64,000 bases of DNA from Rhodobacteraceae bacterium IMCC1909 (GTDB lineage: Bacteria; Pseudomonadota; Alphaproteobacteria; Rhodobacterales; Rhodobacteraceae), in the NCBI GenBank assembly GCA_030704425.1, contig JAPDHM010000001.1, positions 1,054,001-1,118,000 of the forward strand, given 5' to 3'. This document shows positions 43,844 to 53,614 of this stretch, one piece after another. The notes below the pieces were generated by a model. It worked only from the letters and a program-made list of their open reading frames with translations. It searched no databases and was not told where the DNA came from. Position 1 is the first letter of the stretch, and each line of letters opens with the position of its first letter. A program made the translations under genes and the position numbers.

Positions 43844-44538
43844 GCGCTGGTTGGCGCGCTGTCTTCGGGATAGACCAGACCCGCCGATATAATCAGCTTC
43901 GCTGCATCCTCAACAGACATTTGTAGCTCTGTGATGTCCTGACCCGGCACAAACAACAAAAAGCCAGAGGTCGGGTTGGGCGTTGTCGGCACGAAAACCG
44001 AGACCAATTTATCGCCATCAGGCGCATGGGCGGCAACCTCACCTCGGGCGGTGGTGGCGACAAAGCCGATCACCCAGATTCCCTTGCGCGGGTATTCAAT
44101 CAAACAGGCCCGGTCAAAGCTGTTATTTTTTTGATTAAAGACCGTTTCTGCGATTTGCTTGACGCCGCTATAGATCGTGCGCACCACGGGCATGCGGCGC
44201 ACCAAACCTTCAGCCCAACGCAGCAAAGACCGCCCCACAAAGCCTTTTCCGAGCCAGCCCACAACAAAGGTGAACACCAAAAAGACAATGAGGCCAAATC
44301 CGCGGATGTCATATTGGTCGCTCAGCTGAATATCGAAAAGAGTTTGGATATAGCGATCGGGCTGATAGCTGTCAGGGACAATCGCCCAGACCCGCGCATC
44401 AATCCACCCCACGACCGACCAAATCAACCAAGCCGTCAGCCCGATTGGCGCGATAATAACCAAGCCGGTAAAGAAGTTTGAGCGCATTGCGCCCATCCAA
44501 CCTTTACGTCGGTGTTTTTGATCTGGTGTCGTTTGCAT
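43840..44538 (-). CDS. DUF502 family membrane protein
   Basis: A 232-residue protein with two transmembrane helices (FFTGLVIIAPIGLTAWLIW and FGLIVFLVFTFVVGWLG). The family motifs are MPVVRTIYSGVKQIAETV and the soluble C-terminal VSVFVPTTPNPTSGFLLFVP. Function is unknown across bacteria. It is translationally coupled to the LysE exporter gene. Confidence 0.88.
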   Translation of the reverse strand: MQTTPDQKHRRKGWMGAMRSNFFTGLVIIAPIGLTAWLIWSVVGWIDARVWAIVPDSYQPDRYIQTLFDIQLSDQYDIRGFGLIVFLVFTFVVGWLGKGFVGRSLLRWAEGLVRRMPVVRTIYSGVKQIAETVFNQKNNSFDRACLIEYPRKGIWVIGFVATTARGEVAAHAPDGDKLVSVFVPTTPNPTSGFLLFVPGQDITELQMSVEDAAKLIISAGLVYPEDSAPTSA

Positions 44539-44612
44539 GCGGTGTCCTATGTCCCTGTCGCCCGTGGTTTAGCCAGCACACTCTTGCGTTACAAGATTTT
44601 TTCTATCCATCT

Positions 44613-45536
44613 TCATGATTTAGGCAATTCCCTGCAGGATTTGGCGATCTGAGCGGCCAACCGCGCATTATTTTTCACCAGGGCAATATTGGTTTGCAGG
44701 GATTTGCCCTCGGTCAGCTCAAAAATGCGGCCCAGTAAAAACGGGGTGACAGCTTTGGCGTTGATCCCTTGCCTGTGGGCCTCATGCAGGGCCAGCTCTA
44801 TCATTGGGCCGATCTCTTCGGCGCTAATCTCATCGGCCTTTGGCACGGGATTGGCAATCAATTGCCCGCCGCTTAGGCCCAGGGCTTGGCGCGCACGCAA
44901 TCCGGCTACAATCTGCTGAGGCGTATCGCAACGCAGGGGGGCAGGGATGTCACTTTTCTGCGACCAAAAGGCAGGCATCTCGTCTTGACCATAAGCAATC
45001 ACAGGAACACCATAGGTTTCGAGGACTTCCATGGTTTTGGGGATATCTAAAATGGCTTTGGCCCCGGCGGCCACGACGATAGTATCGGTGAGTGCCAATT
45101 CGCGCAGATCTGCCGAAATGTCAAAGGTGAGCTCTGCGCCGCGGTGCACCCCACCAATGCCTCCAGTTGCGAACACCTCAATGCCAGCCGCCTGCGCTGC
45201 AATCATCGTGGCGGCCACCGTGGTGGCGCCGCTTTTGCCCTGTGCCATAACAAAGGCCATATCTGCGCGCGATACTTTGGCGACATCGCGCGCCTGTGCC
45301 AAATCTGTCAATTGCTCCGGATCCAGCCCGATATGCAGCGAACCGTTCAGGACTGCGATGGTTGCCGGAACGGCGCCTGCGTCTCGCACCTCTTGCTCAA
45401 CCGCCCGTGCCACTTCCAAGTTTTGCGGATAGGGCATGCCATGGGTGATGATCGTGCTCTCCAGCGCCACCACCGGCTTGGAAAATCCAGCATCGGTCCG
45501 AATAGCCTCAATCTCGGCGTTACAGGTCAGTTGCAT
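44613..45536 (-). CDS. psuG: Pseudouridine-5'-phosphate glycosidase
   Basis: A 307-residue enzyme that splits pseudouridine 5'-phosphate into uracil and ribose 5-phosphate. Motifs: VVALESTIITHGMPYP, GKSGATTVAATMIAAQ, FATGGIGGVHRG and KAVTPFLLGRIFELT. It follows the kinase psuK with a three-base gap, giving the standard two-step pseudouridine degradation pathway. Confidence 0.94.
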   Translation of the reverse strand: MQLTCNAEIEAIRTDAGFSKPVVALESTIITHGMPYPQNLEVARAVEQEVRDAGAVPATIAVLNGSLHIGLDPEQLTDLAQARDVAKVSRADMAFVMAQGKSGATTVAATMIAAQAAGIEVFATGGIGGVHRGAELTFDISADLRELALTDTIVVAAGAKAILDIPKTMEVLETYGVPVIAYGQDEMPAFWSQKSDIPAPLRCDTPQQIVAGLRARQALGLSGGQLIANPVPKADEISAEEIGPMIELALHEAHRQGINAKAVTPFLLGRIFELTEGKSLQTNIALVKNNARLAAQIAKSCRELPKS

Positions 45537-45539
45537 AGT

Positions 45540-46433
45540 CTATCCCTCTGATTTTCCTGAAACATAGGCTGCGGCTGCATTTGAGGCGGCTTGCAGCGCC
45601 TGCAGTGCACCTGCACCGCGCAGCTCTGCGGCGATATGTGCGGCCATAAATGTGTCGCCTGCACCTGTGACACGGCTGGCCAAAACAGCAGGCGGCAGGG
45701 CCAGAACGCAGCCGTCGCCATCGGCCTTAGCGGCGGCTTTAGGGCCATGGGTCACAACTGCGCGATTGGCACCACGCGCCACCAATGCCGAGGCCGCTTC
45801 GGCCGCGTCGCTGAAGTCACGCCCCAAAATCAACTCCGATTCTTCAACATTGACATAAAGCGTTGCGCCCGGGTGCCCAAGCAGCGGCAACAATCGCTCC
45901 GCCTTTCCCGGAGAGGCCGGCGCGATCCGCAAATCGGCTCGGGCAAACAGCGGGGAGGCGGCGATCTGCGCCAAAAGCCCCACGGTCAGATTGCCATCAA
46001 GTGCAATCAAGCCATGAAATGGCTGCTCAGCCCGTCCCAGACGTCCGTCAGCCAGCGGCCGCAATATCTTGTCTCCCGCCGCTTCAAGTGAATGGGCATC
46101 CGCAATCGCCGCAATTAGGCCGTTGCTGCCCTCAATGGCCATATAGCGGTCGGTCGGTAGGTCTTGGGAGCGGTAGAGATTCTCGGTATTGAGCCCCAGA
46201 ACTTCTGCGGCCGCAATCAATTCCTGCCCATCAAGGTCTTGTCCAACCACGGACAAAAGTGCCGGATGCAGATCAAATCGCTTTAAAGTCATCGCAATAT
46301 TCATGGCGACACCGCCCGGCAACCGCGTAATACGGCCCGGCACATCGGACCCGGCTTGCATGGCACGGGTTGAGCGGCCAATGACATCCCACAGCACCGA
46401 ACCGATGCACAATATATCTGGACTCTGCGTCAT
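45540..46433 (-). CDS. psuK: PfkB-family pseudouridine kinase
   Basis: A 297-residue ribokinase-fold kinase. The PfkB signatures are RLPGGVAMNIAMTLKRF near the N-terminus and VTGAGDTFMAAHIAAEL near the C-terminus, with the catalytic Asp in GAGD. The adjacent psuG makes pseudouridine the expected substrate. ATG 46433 (MTQSPDILCIG) is the natural start; a TTG at 46448 is in frame. Confidence 0.9.
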   Translation of the reverse strand: MTQSPDILCIGSVLWDVIGRSTRAMQAGSDVPGRITRLPGGVAMNIAMTLKRFDLHPALLSVVGQDLDGQELIAAAEVLGLNTENLYRSQDLPTDRYMAIEGSNGLIAAIADAHSLEAAGDKILRPLADGRLGRAEQPFHGLIALDGNLTVGLLAQIAASPLFARADLRIAPASPGKAERLLPLLGHPGATLYVNVEESELILGRDFSDAAEAASALVARGANRAVVTHGPKAAAKADGDGCVLALPPAVLASRVTGAGDTFMAAHIAAELRGAGALQALQAASNAAAAYVSGKSEG

Positions 46434-46693
46434 ATGGGTTTGTGGCAAACTGATCTATGAGAGACAAGTTCTTTTGCGCATTCGGGCGCAGCAGGCCTCG
46501 CTTTTCGTGGTTTAACAAAGGTGCCAAGCAGGGGCGTGAGTAAGAGCTTGCTATTTTGTTAAAAATATCCTAAAGAACTCATGCGACGTTACATCTATCG
46601 GCATAACTGCTCCTTACGGCTCAGTCTTTCGATCTAGCACTGACTTAGCCACACTGCTGCATTCCGCGGGCAGATCAAACAAGGAGAACGACG

Positions 46694-46900
46694 ATGGCTA
46701 CTGGCACCGTCAAATGGTTTAACACTTCAAAAGGCTTCGGCTTTATCGCTCCCGATGGCGGCTCTAAAGATGTATTTGTACACATCTCTGCTGTTGAGCG
46801 CGCAGGCTTGACTGGCTTGAATGATGACCAAAAAGTAACATTCGATATCGAACCTGGCCGTGACGGCCGCGAAAGCGCGACAAACATCGCTTTGGCTTAA
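46694..46900 (+). CDS. Cold-shock protein
   Basis: A 68-residue CspA-type single-strand nucleic acid binding protein with RNP1 (KGFGFI) and RNP2 (VFVHI) motifs in the five-strand barrel. AAGGAG lies nine bases before the ATG. About 160 bases of noncoding leader precede it, which fits a cold-regulated 5' UTR. It is followed by a strong terminator. Confidence 0.94.
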   Translation: MATGTVKWFNTSKGFGFIAPDGGSKDVFVHISAVERAGLTGLNDDQKVTFDIEPGRDGRESATNIALA

Positions 46901-46941
46901 GGGCCGGCATCCGATTGGGAGCCGATATCTTTGAAATTCAC

Positions 46942-46981
46942 AAAGGGCGTGCGGAAAAATGGCGCGCCCTTTTTGCTTTTT
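46942..46981 (+). terminator. Terminator after the cold-shock gene
   Basis: AAAGGGCGTGC paired with GCGCGCCCTTT (one wobble), followed by TTTTGCTTTTTT. Confidence 0.85.
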
Positions 46982-47131
46982 TACCCTCAAAGGCCACAAA
47001 TCGCGCATAACACGGCTGAATATGCTTAATTTACGCCGCTTTTCGCTTGCAAAGGGGCAGGGGGGCAATTAATGCAGCCCTACTTCGCAGGTGGGGTTTG
47101 GGCCTTTGGGGGAGAAATCCTCAAAAGTCCG

Positions 47132-47176
47132 CCGGTTGAGAGCAATCTCTGACATCCCCGCCGAGGCATAAACCGG
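47132..47176 (+). promoter_or_regulatory. Possible structured leader of rpsB
   Basis: CCGGTT (47132-47137) pairs with AACCGG (47171-47176) to close a domain containing AGAG-CAAT-CTCT (47139-47150) and a C-rich loop. The closing stem ends next to the ribosome binding site (GGAAAGG), so it could expose or mask it. S2 autoregulates its own mRNA in E. coli; the same here is only an inference. Confidence 0.35.
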
Positions 47177-47189
47177 AAAGGAAATGGCA

Positions 47190-47975
47190 ATGGCCGCAGA
47201 TTTCACAATGCGTCAGCTCTTGGAAGCTGGCGTGCACTTTGGGCACCAAACACAACGCTGGAACCCACGTATGGGTCAATTTATCTATGGGGAGCGTAAC
47301 GGCATCCACATCATGGATCTGACACAGACCGTTCCAATGCTCGATGCAGCTTTGAAAGCCATTCAAGACACCGTCGCAAAAGGCGGCCGTATCTTGTTTA
47401 TTGGCACAAAGCGTCAAGCACAAAACCCAGTTGCAGAAGCCGCTGAGAAATGTGCGCAATACTACATGAATCACCGTTGGCTTGGTGGCACGCTGACCAA
47501 CTGGCAAACCGTATCCAAATCCATCAGCCGTCTGAAAGACATTGATGAGAAAATGGAAACGGGTTTTGCCGGTTTGACCAAAAAAGAGCGTTTGGGCATG
47601 GAACGTGACCAAGCTAAATTGCAAGCCTCTTTGGGCGGCATTCGTGAAATGGGCGGTGTTCCTGATCTGTTGTTCGTAATCGACGTGAACAAAGAAGATC
47701 TGGCCATTGCAGAGGCGAAAAAGCTGGGCATTCCAGTGGTGGCTGTTGTGGATACAAACTGCCCACCCGATGGCATTGACTACGTCATTCCCGGCAATGA
47801 CGACGCGGCACGTGCAATTGCACTTTACTGCGATCTCGCCGCGCGCGCAGCCTTGGAAGGCATGTCCGCACAGCTCGGCGCCGCTGGCGTTGATCTCGGC
47901 TCTATGGAAGAGGCTGTCGCGGAAGAGGCTCTTGTTGAAGCCGCCGCAGAAGACGCTCCAGCCGCTGAGGCTTAA
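47190..47975 (+). CDS. rpsB: 30S ribosomal protein S2
   Basis: A 261-residue S2 protein: [20 protein letters not shown] at the start, then [22 protein letters not shown] and [19 protein letters not shown]. The C-terminus is an acidic Ala/Glu-rich tail. ATG 47190 is chosen because GGAAAGG then has an eight-base spacing; ATG 47184 is too close to it. It is followed by tsf, the usual pair. Confidence 0.96.
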   Translation: MAADFTMRQLLEAGVHFGHQTQRWNPRMGQFIYGERNGIHIMDLTQTVPMLDAALKAIQDTVAKGGRILFIGTKRQAQNPVAEAAEKCAQYYMNHRWLGGTLTNWQTVSKSISRLKDIDEKMETGFAGLTKKERLGMERDQAKLQASLGGIREMGGVPDLLFVIDVNKEDLAIAEAKKLGIPVVAVVDTNCPPDGIDYVIPGNDDAARAIALYCDLAARAALEGMSAQLGAAGVDLGSMEEAVAEEALVEAAAEDAPAAEA

Positions 47976-48048
47976 GCCCAGATTGGAAGTTTACATCGGT
48001 TGCGGGAAACCGCAGCCGAGATTCTCTTATAGGAAAAGGAACACGATT

Positions 48049-48924
48049 ATGGCGATTACTGCTGCAATGGTGAAAGAAATGCGCGAGAAATCCGGCGCAG
48101 GCATGATGGATGCCAAAAAAGCATTGACCGAAAACGATGGCGATATGGAAGCGGCAATGGATTGGCTGCGCACCAAAGGTCTGGCCAAAGCTGCAAAAAA
48201 ATCCGGTCGGACTGCGGCTGAGGGACTTGTGGCTGTGGCCGTTCAAGCGGGCAAGGGTGTTGCGGTTGAGGTGAACTCAGAGACTGATTTCGTCGGCAAA
48301 AACGCAGATTTCCAAGCGATGGTTGCGAAAATCGCAACAGCTGGCTTATCCGCAGACAGCACAGAAGGCTTGGCTGCGACTGTTGTGGACGGCAAGCCTG
48401 TGGCTGATCTGATCACAGATGCGATTGCCACCATTGGCGAAAATATGTCTTTGCGCCGCATGGCGACGGTTTCGGCAGATACGGTTGTGTCCTATGTGCA
48501 TAATGCCGCGGCCGAGGGTATGGGCAAGATTGGCGTTTTGGTTGGCCTGTCTGGTGCCAATGAAGCCTTTGGCAAGCAGGTGGCGATGCATATCGCTGCG
48601 GCCAATCCTGCAGCCTTGAATGAAGCTTCCTTGGATCCCGCAGTTGTTGAAAAAGAAAAGCAAATTCAGATGGATATTGCCCGAGAAAGCGGCAAGCCTG
48701 AAGCTGTGATCGAAAAAATGATCGTGGGCCGGATGAAGAAATTCATGGCGGACTCGACCTTGATGGGTCAAGCTTTTGTGGTCAATCCCGATCTGACGGT
48801 TGAAGCGGCGGCGAAAGAAGCTGGCGTTGAGGTCACAGGGTTTGTGCGCCTTGAAGTGGGTGAAGGCATCGAAAAAGTGGTGGAAGATTTCGCCGCCGAA
48901 GTTGCGAAAACAATGAAGGGTTAA
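48049..48924 (+). CDS. tsf: Elongation factor Ts
   Basis: A 291-residue guanine-nucleotide exchange factor for EF-Tu. The N-terminal UBA-like motif is [20 protein letters not shown]. The core has [12 protein letters not shown] and [16 protein letters not shown] lies upstream of the ATG. It is 73 bases after rpsB and ends at a strong terminator. Confidence 0.97.
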   Translation: MAITAAMVKEMREKSGAGMMDAKKALTENDGDMEAAMDWLRTKGLAKAAKKSGRTAAEGLVAVAVQAGKGVAVEVNSETDFVGKNADFQAMVAKIATAGLSADSTEGLAATVVDGKPVADLITDAIATIGENMSLRRMATVSADTVVSYVHNAAAEGMGKIGVLVGLSGANEAFGKQVAMHIAAANPAALNEASLDPAVVEKEKQIQMDIARESGKPEAVIEKMIVGRMKKFMADSTLMGQAFVVNPDLTVEAAAKEAGVEVTGFVRLEVGEGIEKVVEDFAAEVAKTMKG

Positions 48925-48943
48925 CCCAGCCCAGACCGAAATT

Positions 48944-48973
48944 AAAAAGGCGTCCCTTAGGACGCCTTTTTTT
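48944..48973 (+). terminator. Terminator of the rpsB-tsf operon
   Basis: Perfect twelve-base stem AAAAAGGCGTCC/GGACGCCTTTTT with a CTTA loop and additional T residues. Confidence 0.92.
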
Positions 48974-49210
48974 ATACGCTTCTTTTTATACGCTACAACC
49001 GGGCAGCGCTTGCCGGGGGGCAGCCGGTGTTGCCACCGGGCAAAGTGTTTTGGCTTGGCGGTTGGGGTATGCAGATGTCTTCATTTTTAAATTAAGTTGT
49101 TGTTTTTGAGAACAAGTTGTATTTTTTTAGGTTATGTCTGGTTAGTTTAATTCATAATCTATATTATGTTAAATAATTAATGGGACAAAAACATCAATGC
49201 TATCTGACGA
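48974..49210. other. Noncoding spacer with tandem repeat and GC-rich hairpins
   Basis: TTTTTATACGCT occurs twice with a two-base spacer just after the tsf terminator. CCGGTG-TTGC-CACCGG forms a perfect stem inside a GC-rich block (about 49000-49060). The last ~120 bases are very AT-rich. No coding frame is convincing. Confidence 0.45.
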
Positions 49211-49744
49211 TTACACTTCAGAGATTGCCTTTAATCCTTCGGCAAAACGCCGCATGTTGGTTTGATAGCCTATGGCGGATGCCAAGAGCCTTTCGATTTC
49301 CGCCTCAGTTAAACTGCGCACTACTTTGCCCGGAGCGCCGACGACAAGGGAATTGTCGGGAATGATTTTGCCTTCGGTGATCAAGGCGCCGGCGCCGATC
49401 AAACAGTTGCGGCCAATCTGCGCGCCGTTCAAAACAATCGCCCCCATACCAATCAGGCTTTGATCGCCGATGCTGCAGCCGTGCAAAACGGCCTTATGCC
49501 CGATGGTGCAATTGCGGCCTATGGTTAGAGGAAAGCCAATATCGGTATGTAATACGGAATTTTCCTGCACATTTGAGCCGACTCCGATGTCAATCCACTC
49601 ATTATCCCCACGCAGCGTCGCGCCAAACCAGACCGAAGCGCCGGCGCTGAGGCGTATTTTACCGATCACATTTGCATCTGGCGCCACCCAAAAATTGCCA
49701 CCTTTGGGAAATTCTGGTTTATTTTCATATAGCTTATAGATCAT
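49211..49744 (-). CDS. Gamma carbonic anhydrase family protein
   Basis: A 177-residue left-handed beta-helix protein with hexapeptide repeats ([36 protein letters not shown]). The metal-ligand region has NSVLHTD and GHKAVLHGC, keeping three His. Relatives have carbonic anhydrase activity in some species, while others are assembly factors. Its start overlaps the gmk stop by eleven bases. Confidence 0.9.
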   Translation of the reverse strand: MIYKLYENKPEFPKGGNFWVAPDANVIGKIRLSAGASVWFGATLRGDNEWIDIGVGSNVQENSVLHTDIGFPLTIGRNCTIGHKAVLHGCSIGDQSLIGMGAIVLNGAQIGRNCLIGAGALITEGKIIPDNSLVVGAPGKVVRSLTEAEIERLLASAIGYQTNMRRFAEGLKAISEV

Positions 49745-50375
49745 TGTTCATCTCAAATTCAGTTTGCAGCGCGCGGACATGTTCGACGAGACCGGGCTGT
49801 TGGCTCCGGCGCAAGCGCTCTGTTGTGACTATGGTTTTTAGCTTTTCTTCCGTGGCAACGAGGTCATCGTTGATCAGGACATAATCATAACCCGACCAAT
49901 GGCTTATCTCATCCCAGCTTTTTTGCATACGCTTGGCGATTGTCTCTGCGGTGTCTTGCCCCCTGCCCTCAAGCCGGCGTTGCAGCTCGGTGATGGAAGG
50001 CGGGAGGATGAAGATTGAGAGCACATGCTCTTGCAATGCGGAGTTGGAAATCTGCTGTGCGCCTTGCCAGTCAATGTCAAACAAGACGTCCTGCCCCTTG
50101 CCGATGGCGGCCTCTACGGGCCCTTTTGGCGATCCATAAAATTTACCGAAAACATGCGCATGTTCAAGCATCTCTCCATCCCGGACTTGGCGTTTAAAAT
50201 CAGCCTCATCAACGAAAAAATAATCTTGCCCGTCCACCTCTCCCTTGCGCATCGCGCGGGTGGTTGCTGAAACTGAAAATGCCAGCGAGGAATCCCAACG
50301 CATCAGGCGCCGCGCGAGCGTGGATTTACCCGCTCCGGAGGGGGACGACAGAATGATTAATAGGCCACGCCGCAT
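49734..50375 (-). CDS. gmk: Guanylate kinase
   Basis: A 213-residue kinase converting GMP to GDP. Motifs: P-loop [30 protein letters not shown], and DIDWQGAQQ. The ATG at 50375 has GGAG at seven bases; an in-frame ATG at 50390 would overlap yicC. It is in the yicC-gmk order seen in many alphaproteobacteria. Confidence 0.95.
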   Translation of the reverse strand: MRRGLLIILSSPSGAGKSTLARRLMRWDSSLAFSVSATTRAMRKGEVDGQDYFFVDEADFKRQVRDGEMLEHAHVFGKFYGSPKGPVEAAIGKGQDVLFDIDWQGAQQISNSALQEHVLSIFILPPSITELQRRLEGRGQDTAETIAKRMQKSWDEISHWSGYDYVLINDDLVATEEKLKTIVTTERLRRSQQPGLVEHVRALQTEFEMNNDL

Positions 50376-50379
50376 GGTC

Positions 50380-51261
50380 TCACTCCACATTTTGCACTTG
50401 CTCGCGCATTTGATCTATCAAGACCTTCATTTCAAGTCCAATGGCCGTCAAGGCCTTTGACCCTGACTTGGAACACAGGGTATTGGCCTCACGGTTGAAC
50501 TCCTGCATCAGAAAATCAAATTTGCGCCCCGACGGCCCATCGGACGTCAGCAACGCCTGCGCCGCTGCGATATGGGCCTGCAAGCGGTCTATTTCCTCAG
50601 TGATATCACTTTTCACCGCTAAAATCGCCATTTCTTGCGCCAAACGCTCGGAATCAATATCTTGTTTCAGACGCGCTAGGGCGGCCCTGAAATTTTCTTC
50701 AAAGCTGTCAGCGCGGGTTTTTAAGGTGGCTAGAGCTTGGGTGATAAGCTCTTCCATCTGTTTCAGATTCTCCGCAAGTAAGCGGTGCAGCGCCGCGCCT
50801 TCGGCTTTTCGGGAGGCTTGAAATTGGGCAATCAGTTTTGGCAGATCTTTTGTCAAAACAGAGATCACGGCCTGCTGCGCCTCGGTATCAGCATCGACAT
50901 CCAAAAAACCATTTTGCGCCGCGATATCAGACAGGCTTAGCGGCGCAACAGATAGGCCTTTTTGCGCCGCATGCTCTGCCACAACCGCAGCGTTGGCCAA
51001 TATATGCTCCAATTTTTCCGGATCAATCTGCCGCTGGCCCTGTCCTGCAACATGGGAAATCTTGAGTGAAAACTGCAGCGATCCACGGGCAACCTGGGAT
51101 GAAATCGCCTTGCGCGCGGTTTGATCGAATCCAACCAGCCATTCAGGCACCCTTGTGCGAATGTCCAACCCTTTGTTGTTCACAGCGCGCAGTTCCATGG
51201 ACCAATCATAGGGGCCCGACGCTCCACTCATCGCAGCCATGCCCGTCATTGATGTTAACAT
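50380..51261 (-). CDS. YicC family endoribonuclease-like protein
   Basis: A 293-residue YicC protein with the typical N-terminus ([13 protein letters not shown], then [20 protein letters not shown]) and C-terminus ([30 protein letters not shown], broken by me here as two blocks [17 protein letters not shown] and ANTLCSKS). E. coli YicC is linked to RNA turnover. It lies four bases before the gmk start. Confidence 0.92.
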   Translation of the reverse strand: MLTSMTGMAAMSGASGPYDWSMELRAVNNKGLDIRTRVPEWLVGFDQTARKAISSQVARGSLQFSLKISHVAGQGQRQIDPEKLEHILANAAVVAEHAAQKGLSVAPLSLSDIAAQNGFLDVDADTEAQQAVISVLTKDLPKLIAQFQASRKAEGAALHRLLAENLKQMEELITQALATLKTRADSFEENFRAALARLKQDIDSERLAQEMAILAVKSDITEEIDRLQAHIAAAQALLTSDGPSGRKFDFLMQEFNREANTLCSKSGSKALTAIGLEMKVLIDQMREQVQNVE

Positions 51262-51427
51262 GCCACCCTCCCCAAGCCTGCCATCATCTGTCTACGTTAA
51301 ATTTTTGTTCAATAAAATGTTAAATTTGACTGAAATTATTAACACTCTTTTTACCAAACTGCTGAAAACATGGTTATCAGAACCTTAACCAAAATCTCGC
51401 CGACACAACCGCGAGCAATGAGGACGC

Positions 51428-52156
51428 ATGCAGTTACCGATTGATACAGTCATCCAGCCAAAGTTCACTCAACACCGGCTACAGCGCGCGCTCTATAGCC
51501 TGTGGCAAGCGAGGTGCCGAGATGGTCAAATTCCCTTGTGGCAGTCTCTCCCCTGCCAGGCGCTTGGCCCCTACCTATCTGCGGCCTGTGTCACCGGCCT
51601 GGCCGCGTCGAACCGCATTGTCATTCGCATCGCCAGCACGCAAGCAAACCAGCTGCTGGGGCAGGACAGTCGTGGCCAAACGCTGGACAGTCTTTGCGCC
51701 CCAGCAATCCAGCCACAATTTGAACATCTGGTGTCGCAGGTTTTTACCAGGCAATCCCCGATGAGCGTCACCTTGCGATCGCGGGCCTTTGACCGGGAGT
51801 CTGTTCTTACAATGCTGCCGCTTTTGGACCCGCAGGGGCAGTGTCGCCGGGCACTGGCCGCGGTGGATCTCGTCCACGGTCAATATCGCTGCGAGGAGCA
51901 ACAGAAGGCAGCGCCATTTCAGCGCTGGGACCAGTATATTATGCCGCGCGCCCTGGCCACAGCCCGCAAGAGACTGACGCGCTTGTGCTTTGCATGGGAC
52001 GCAAAAAGGGCGCACAGATCCCTGCGCGCCCCTATCTTAAATTGGTCAGTTGATCCTAAATATTCAGAGATCCTAAACGGCCAACCGCGCCGCGCGGGTT
52101 TTGTTGGTTTGACTCAACTCTTCAGCGACCAAAAAGGCCAGTTCCAAAGATTGTGA
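51428..52156 (+). CDS. PAS-like domain protein, 3' end doubtful
   Basis: The frame encodes 242 residues. Residues ~15-150 resemble the alphaproteobacterial PAS_5-type domain ([17 protein letters not shown] at the start, then [24 protein letters not shown]-type and AAVDLVHGQ). The part after ~170 does not look like the family and overlaps aroG on the other strand by 84 bases. In the +1 frame a tail ending [10 protein letters not shown] stops at 52053 and looks more like family C-termini. A frameshift or a genuine odd tail are both possible. Confidence 0.6.
   Translation: MQLPIDTVIQPKFTQHRLQRALYSLWQARCRDGQIPLWQSLPCQALGPYLSAACVTGLAASNRIVIRIASTQANQLLGQDSRGQTLDSLCAPAIQPQFEHLVSQVFTRQSPMSVTLRSRAFDRESVLTMLPLLDPQGQCRRALAAVDLVHGQYRCEEQQKAAPFQRWDQYIMPRALATARKRLTRLCFAWDAKRAHRSLRAPILNWSVDPKYSEILNGQPRRAGFVGLTQLFSDQKGQFQRL
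52003..52031 (-). terminator. Terminator of aroG
   Basis: On the minus strand GGGCGCGCA-GGGATC-TGTGCGCCC (one G-T wobble) followed by TTTTT, starting 42 bases after the aroG stop. It lies within the 3' part of the convergent PAS-like frame. Confidence 0.8.
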
Positions 52157-53443
52157 TGCGTTCAAACGCGGATCACAGGCGGTGTGATAGCGATCTGACA
52201 AATTCTCATCGGTCACAGCCCGCACGCCGCCGGTGCATTCGGTGACGTCTTGGCCGGTCATCTCAAAATGCACGCCGCCCGGCACGGTATTTTCCGACCT
52301 GTGGATGGCGAAGAATTCTTGCACCTCGCGCAATACGCTTTCAAACGGCCGGGTTTTATACCCAGAGGAAGCCTTGATGGTGTTGCCATGCATCGCATCA
52401 CAGGTCCAAACCACATTCGCACCTTCCTCCTTGACCGTTTTGATCAAACGCGGCAGGTGATCGCCGACAGCGCCAGCGCCAAAGCGTGCGATGAGCGTCA
52501 AACGCCCCGCTTCATTGTTAGGGTTTAGCTTTTCCATCAAAACCTTAAGGTCTTCCGCTGTCGTTGTCGGGCCACATTTCAGGCCAATTGGGTTTTGCAC
52601 ACCGCGACAGAACTCAACATGGGCGCCATCAGGTTGGCGGGTCCGATCGCCAATCCACACCATATGTCCCGATCCCGCCACATAGGTCCCGCTTGTGCTG
52701 TCCAAGCGACACAAGGCCTCTTCATACTCCAGCAACAGCGCCTCATGGGAGGTATAAAAATCAACGGAACTTAGCTCAGCATTTTTCTCAGAGGTCAGCC
52801 CAGCCGCCTCCATGAAATCTAAGGCATCCGAAATTCGGTTTGCCATTTCACGATAGGCCGAAGCCTTTTGCGATTCGGTGAAACCCAGAGTCCAAGAATG
52901 CACCTGATGAATATCCGCAAACCCACCTTTAGAAAACGCGCGCAATAGGTTCAGAGTGGCCGCCGCCTGCGTATAGGCTTGCAACATCTTCTGTGGGTTT
53001 GAAATACGGGCCTCGGGGGTGAAATCGAGCTCATTGATAATGTCACCGCGATAGCTCGGCAGTTCGACACCATTCTGGGTTTCCGTAGGAGCAGAGCGTG
53101 GTTTGGCAAACTGTCCAGCCATGCGGCCCACTTTGACCACAGGGACTTTTGCGCCATAAGTCAAAACCATGGCCATTTGCAGCATCACTTTGAACGTGTC
53201 GCGGATGTTGTCCGCAGAAAACTCTTTAAAGCTTTCAGCACAATCGCCGCCCTGCAATAGAAAGGCCTCGCCGCGACTGACGGCGGCCAATTGCTGACGC
53301 AAGGCCCGCGCTTCGCCAGCAAAAACGAGCGGAGGATATTGCCGCAACTGCTGTTCAGCCACAGCCAAGGTCGCTTGGTCCGTATAGTCGGGCATCTGAA
53401 CTCTCGGCTTATTGCGCCAATCAGATTTTTGCCAGCTGGTCAT
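52073..53443 (-). CDS. aroG: Class II 3-deoxy-7-phosphoheptulonate synthase
   Basis: A 456-residue class II (plant/Mycobacterium type) DAHP synthase, the first enzyme of the shikimate pathway. Motifs: [15 protein letters not shown] with the metal-binding Cys, [24 protein letters not shown] and [10 protein letters not shown]. The start at 53443 ([11 protein letters not shown]) has GGAG at nine bases. The open frame extends 600 bases further but only as antisense to the GlxA-type gene, so it was not used. Confidence 0.95.
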   Translation of the reverse strand: MTSWQKSDWRNKPRVQMPDYTDQATLAVAEQQLRQYPPLVFAGEARALRQQLAAVSRGEAFLLQGGDCAESFKEFSADNIRDTFKVMLQMAMVLTYGAKVPVVKVGRMAGQFAKPRSAPTETQNGVELPSYRGDIINELDFTPEARISNPQKMLQAYTQAAATLNLLRAFSKGGFADIHQVHSWTLGFTESQKASAYREMANRISDALDFMEAAGLTSEKNAELSSVDFYTSHEALLLEYEEALCRLDSTSGTYVAGSGHMVWIGDRTRQPDGAHVEFCRGVQNPIGLKCGPTTTAEDLKVLMEKLNPNNEAGRLTLIARFGAGAVGDHLPRLIKTVKEEGANVVWTCDAMHGNTIKASSGYKTRPFESVLREVQEFFAIHRSENTVPGGVHFEMTGQDVTECTGGVRAVTDENLSDRYHTACDPRLNASQSLELAFLVAEELSQTNKTRAARLAV

Positions 53444-53484
53444 AAGTATGTGCTCCGGTATTGTGTTAGCGTTATCTCTCATCA

Positions 53485-53510
53485 GTTTATCGTGATTTTC
53501 ATTGATAAAC
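53485..53510. promoter_or_regulatory. Inverted repeat between aroG and the GlxA-type regulator
   Basis: GTTTATC (53485-53491) and GATAAAC (53504-53510) are separated by 12 bases, a spacing suited to a dimeric regulator. It could be an operator for either divergent gene. Confidence 0.35.
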
Positions 53511-53614
53511 CACCGTAAAATGTGCCTCATAGCAATAGAGCCTTGACCTAGTTTCTCATCAAGGCCAAAGGGGACCGTGTTGCCCAGATCAGGGCACGAT
53601 GAAGGATGATCCTT

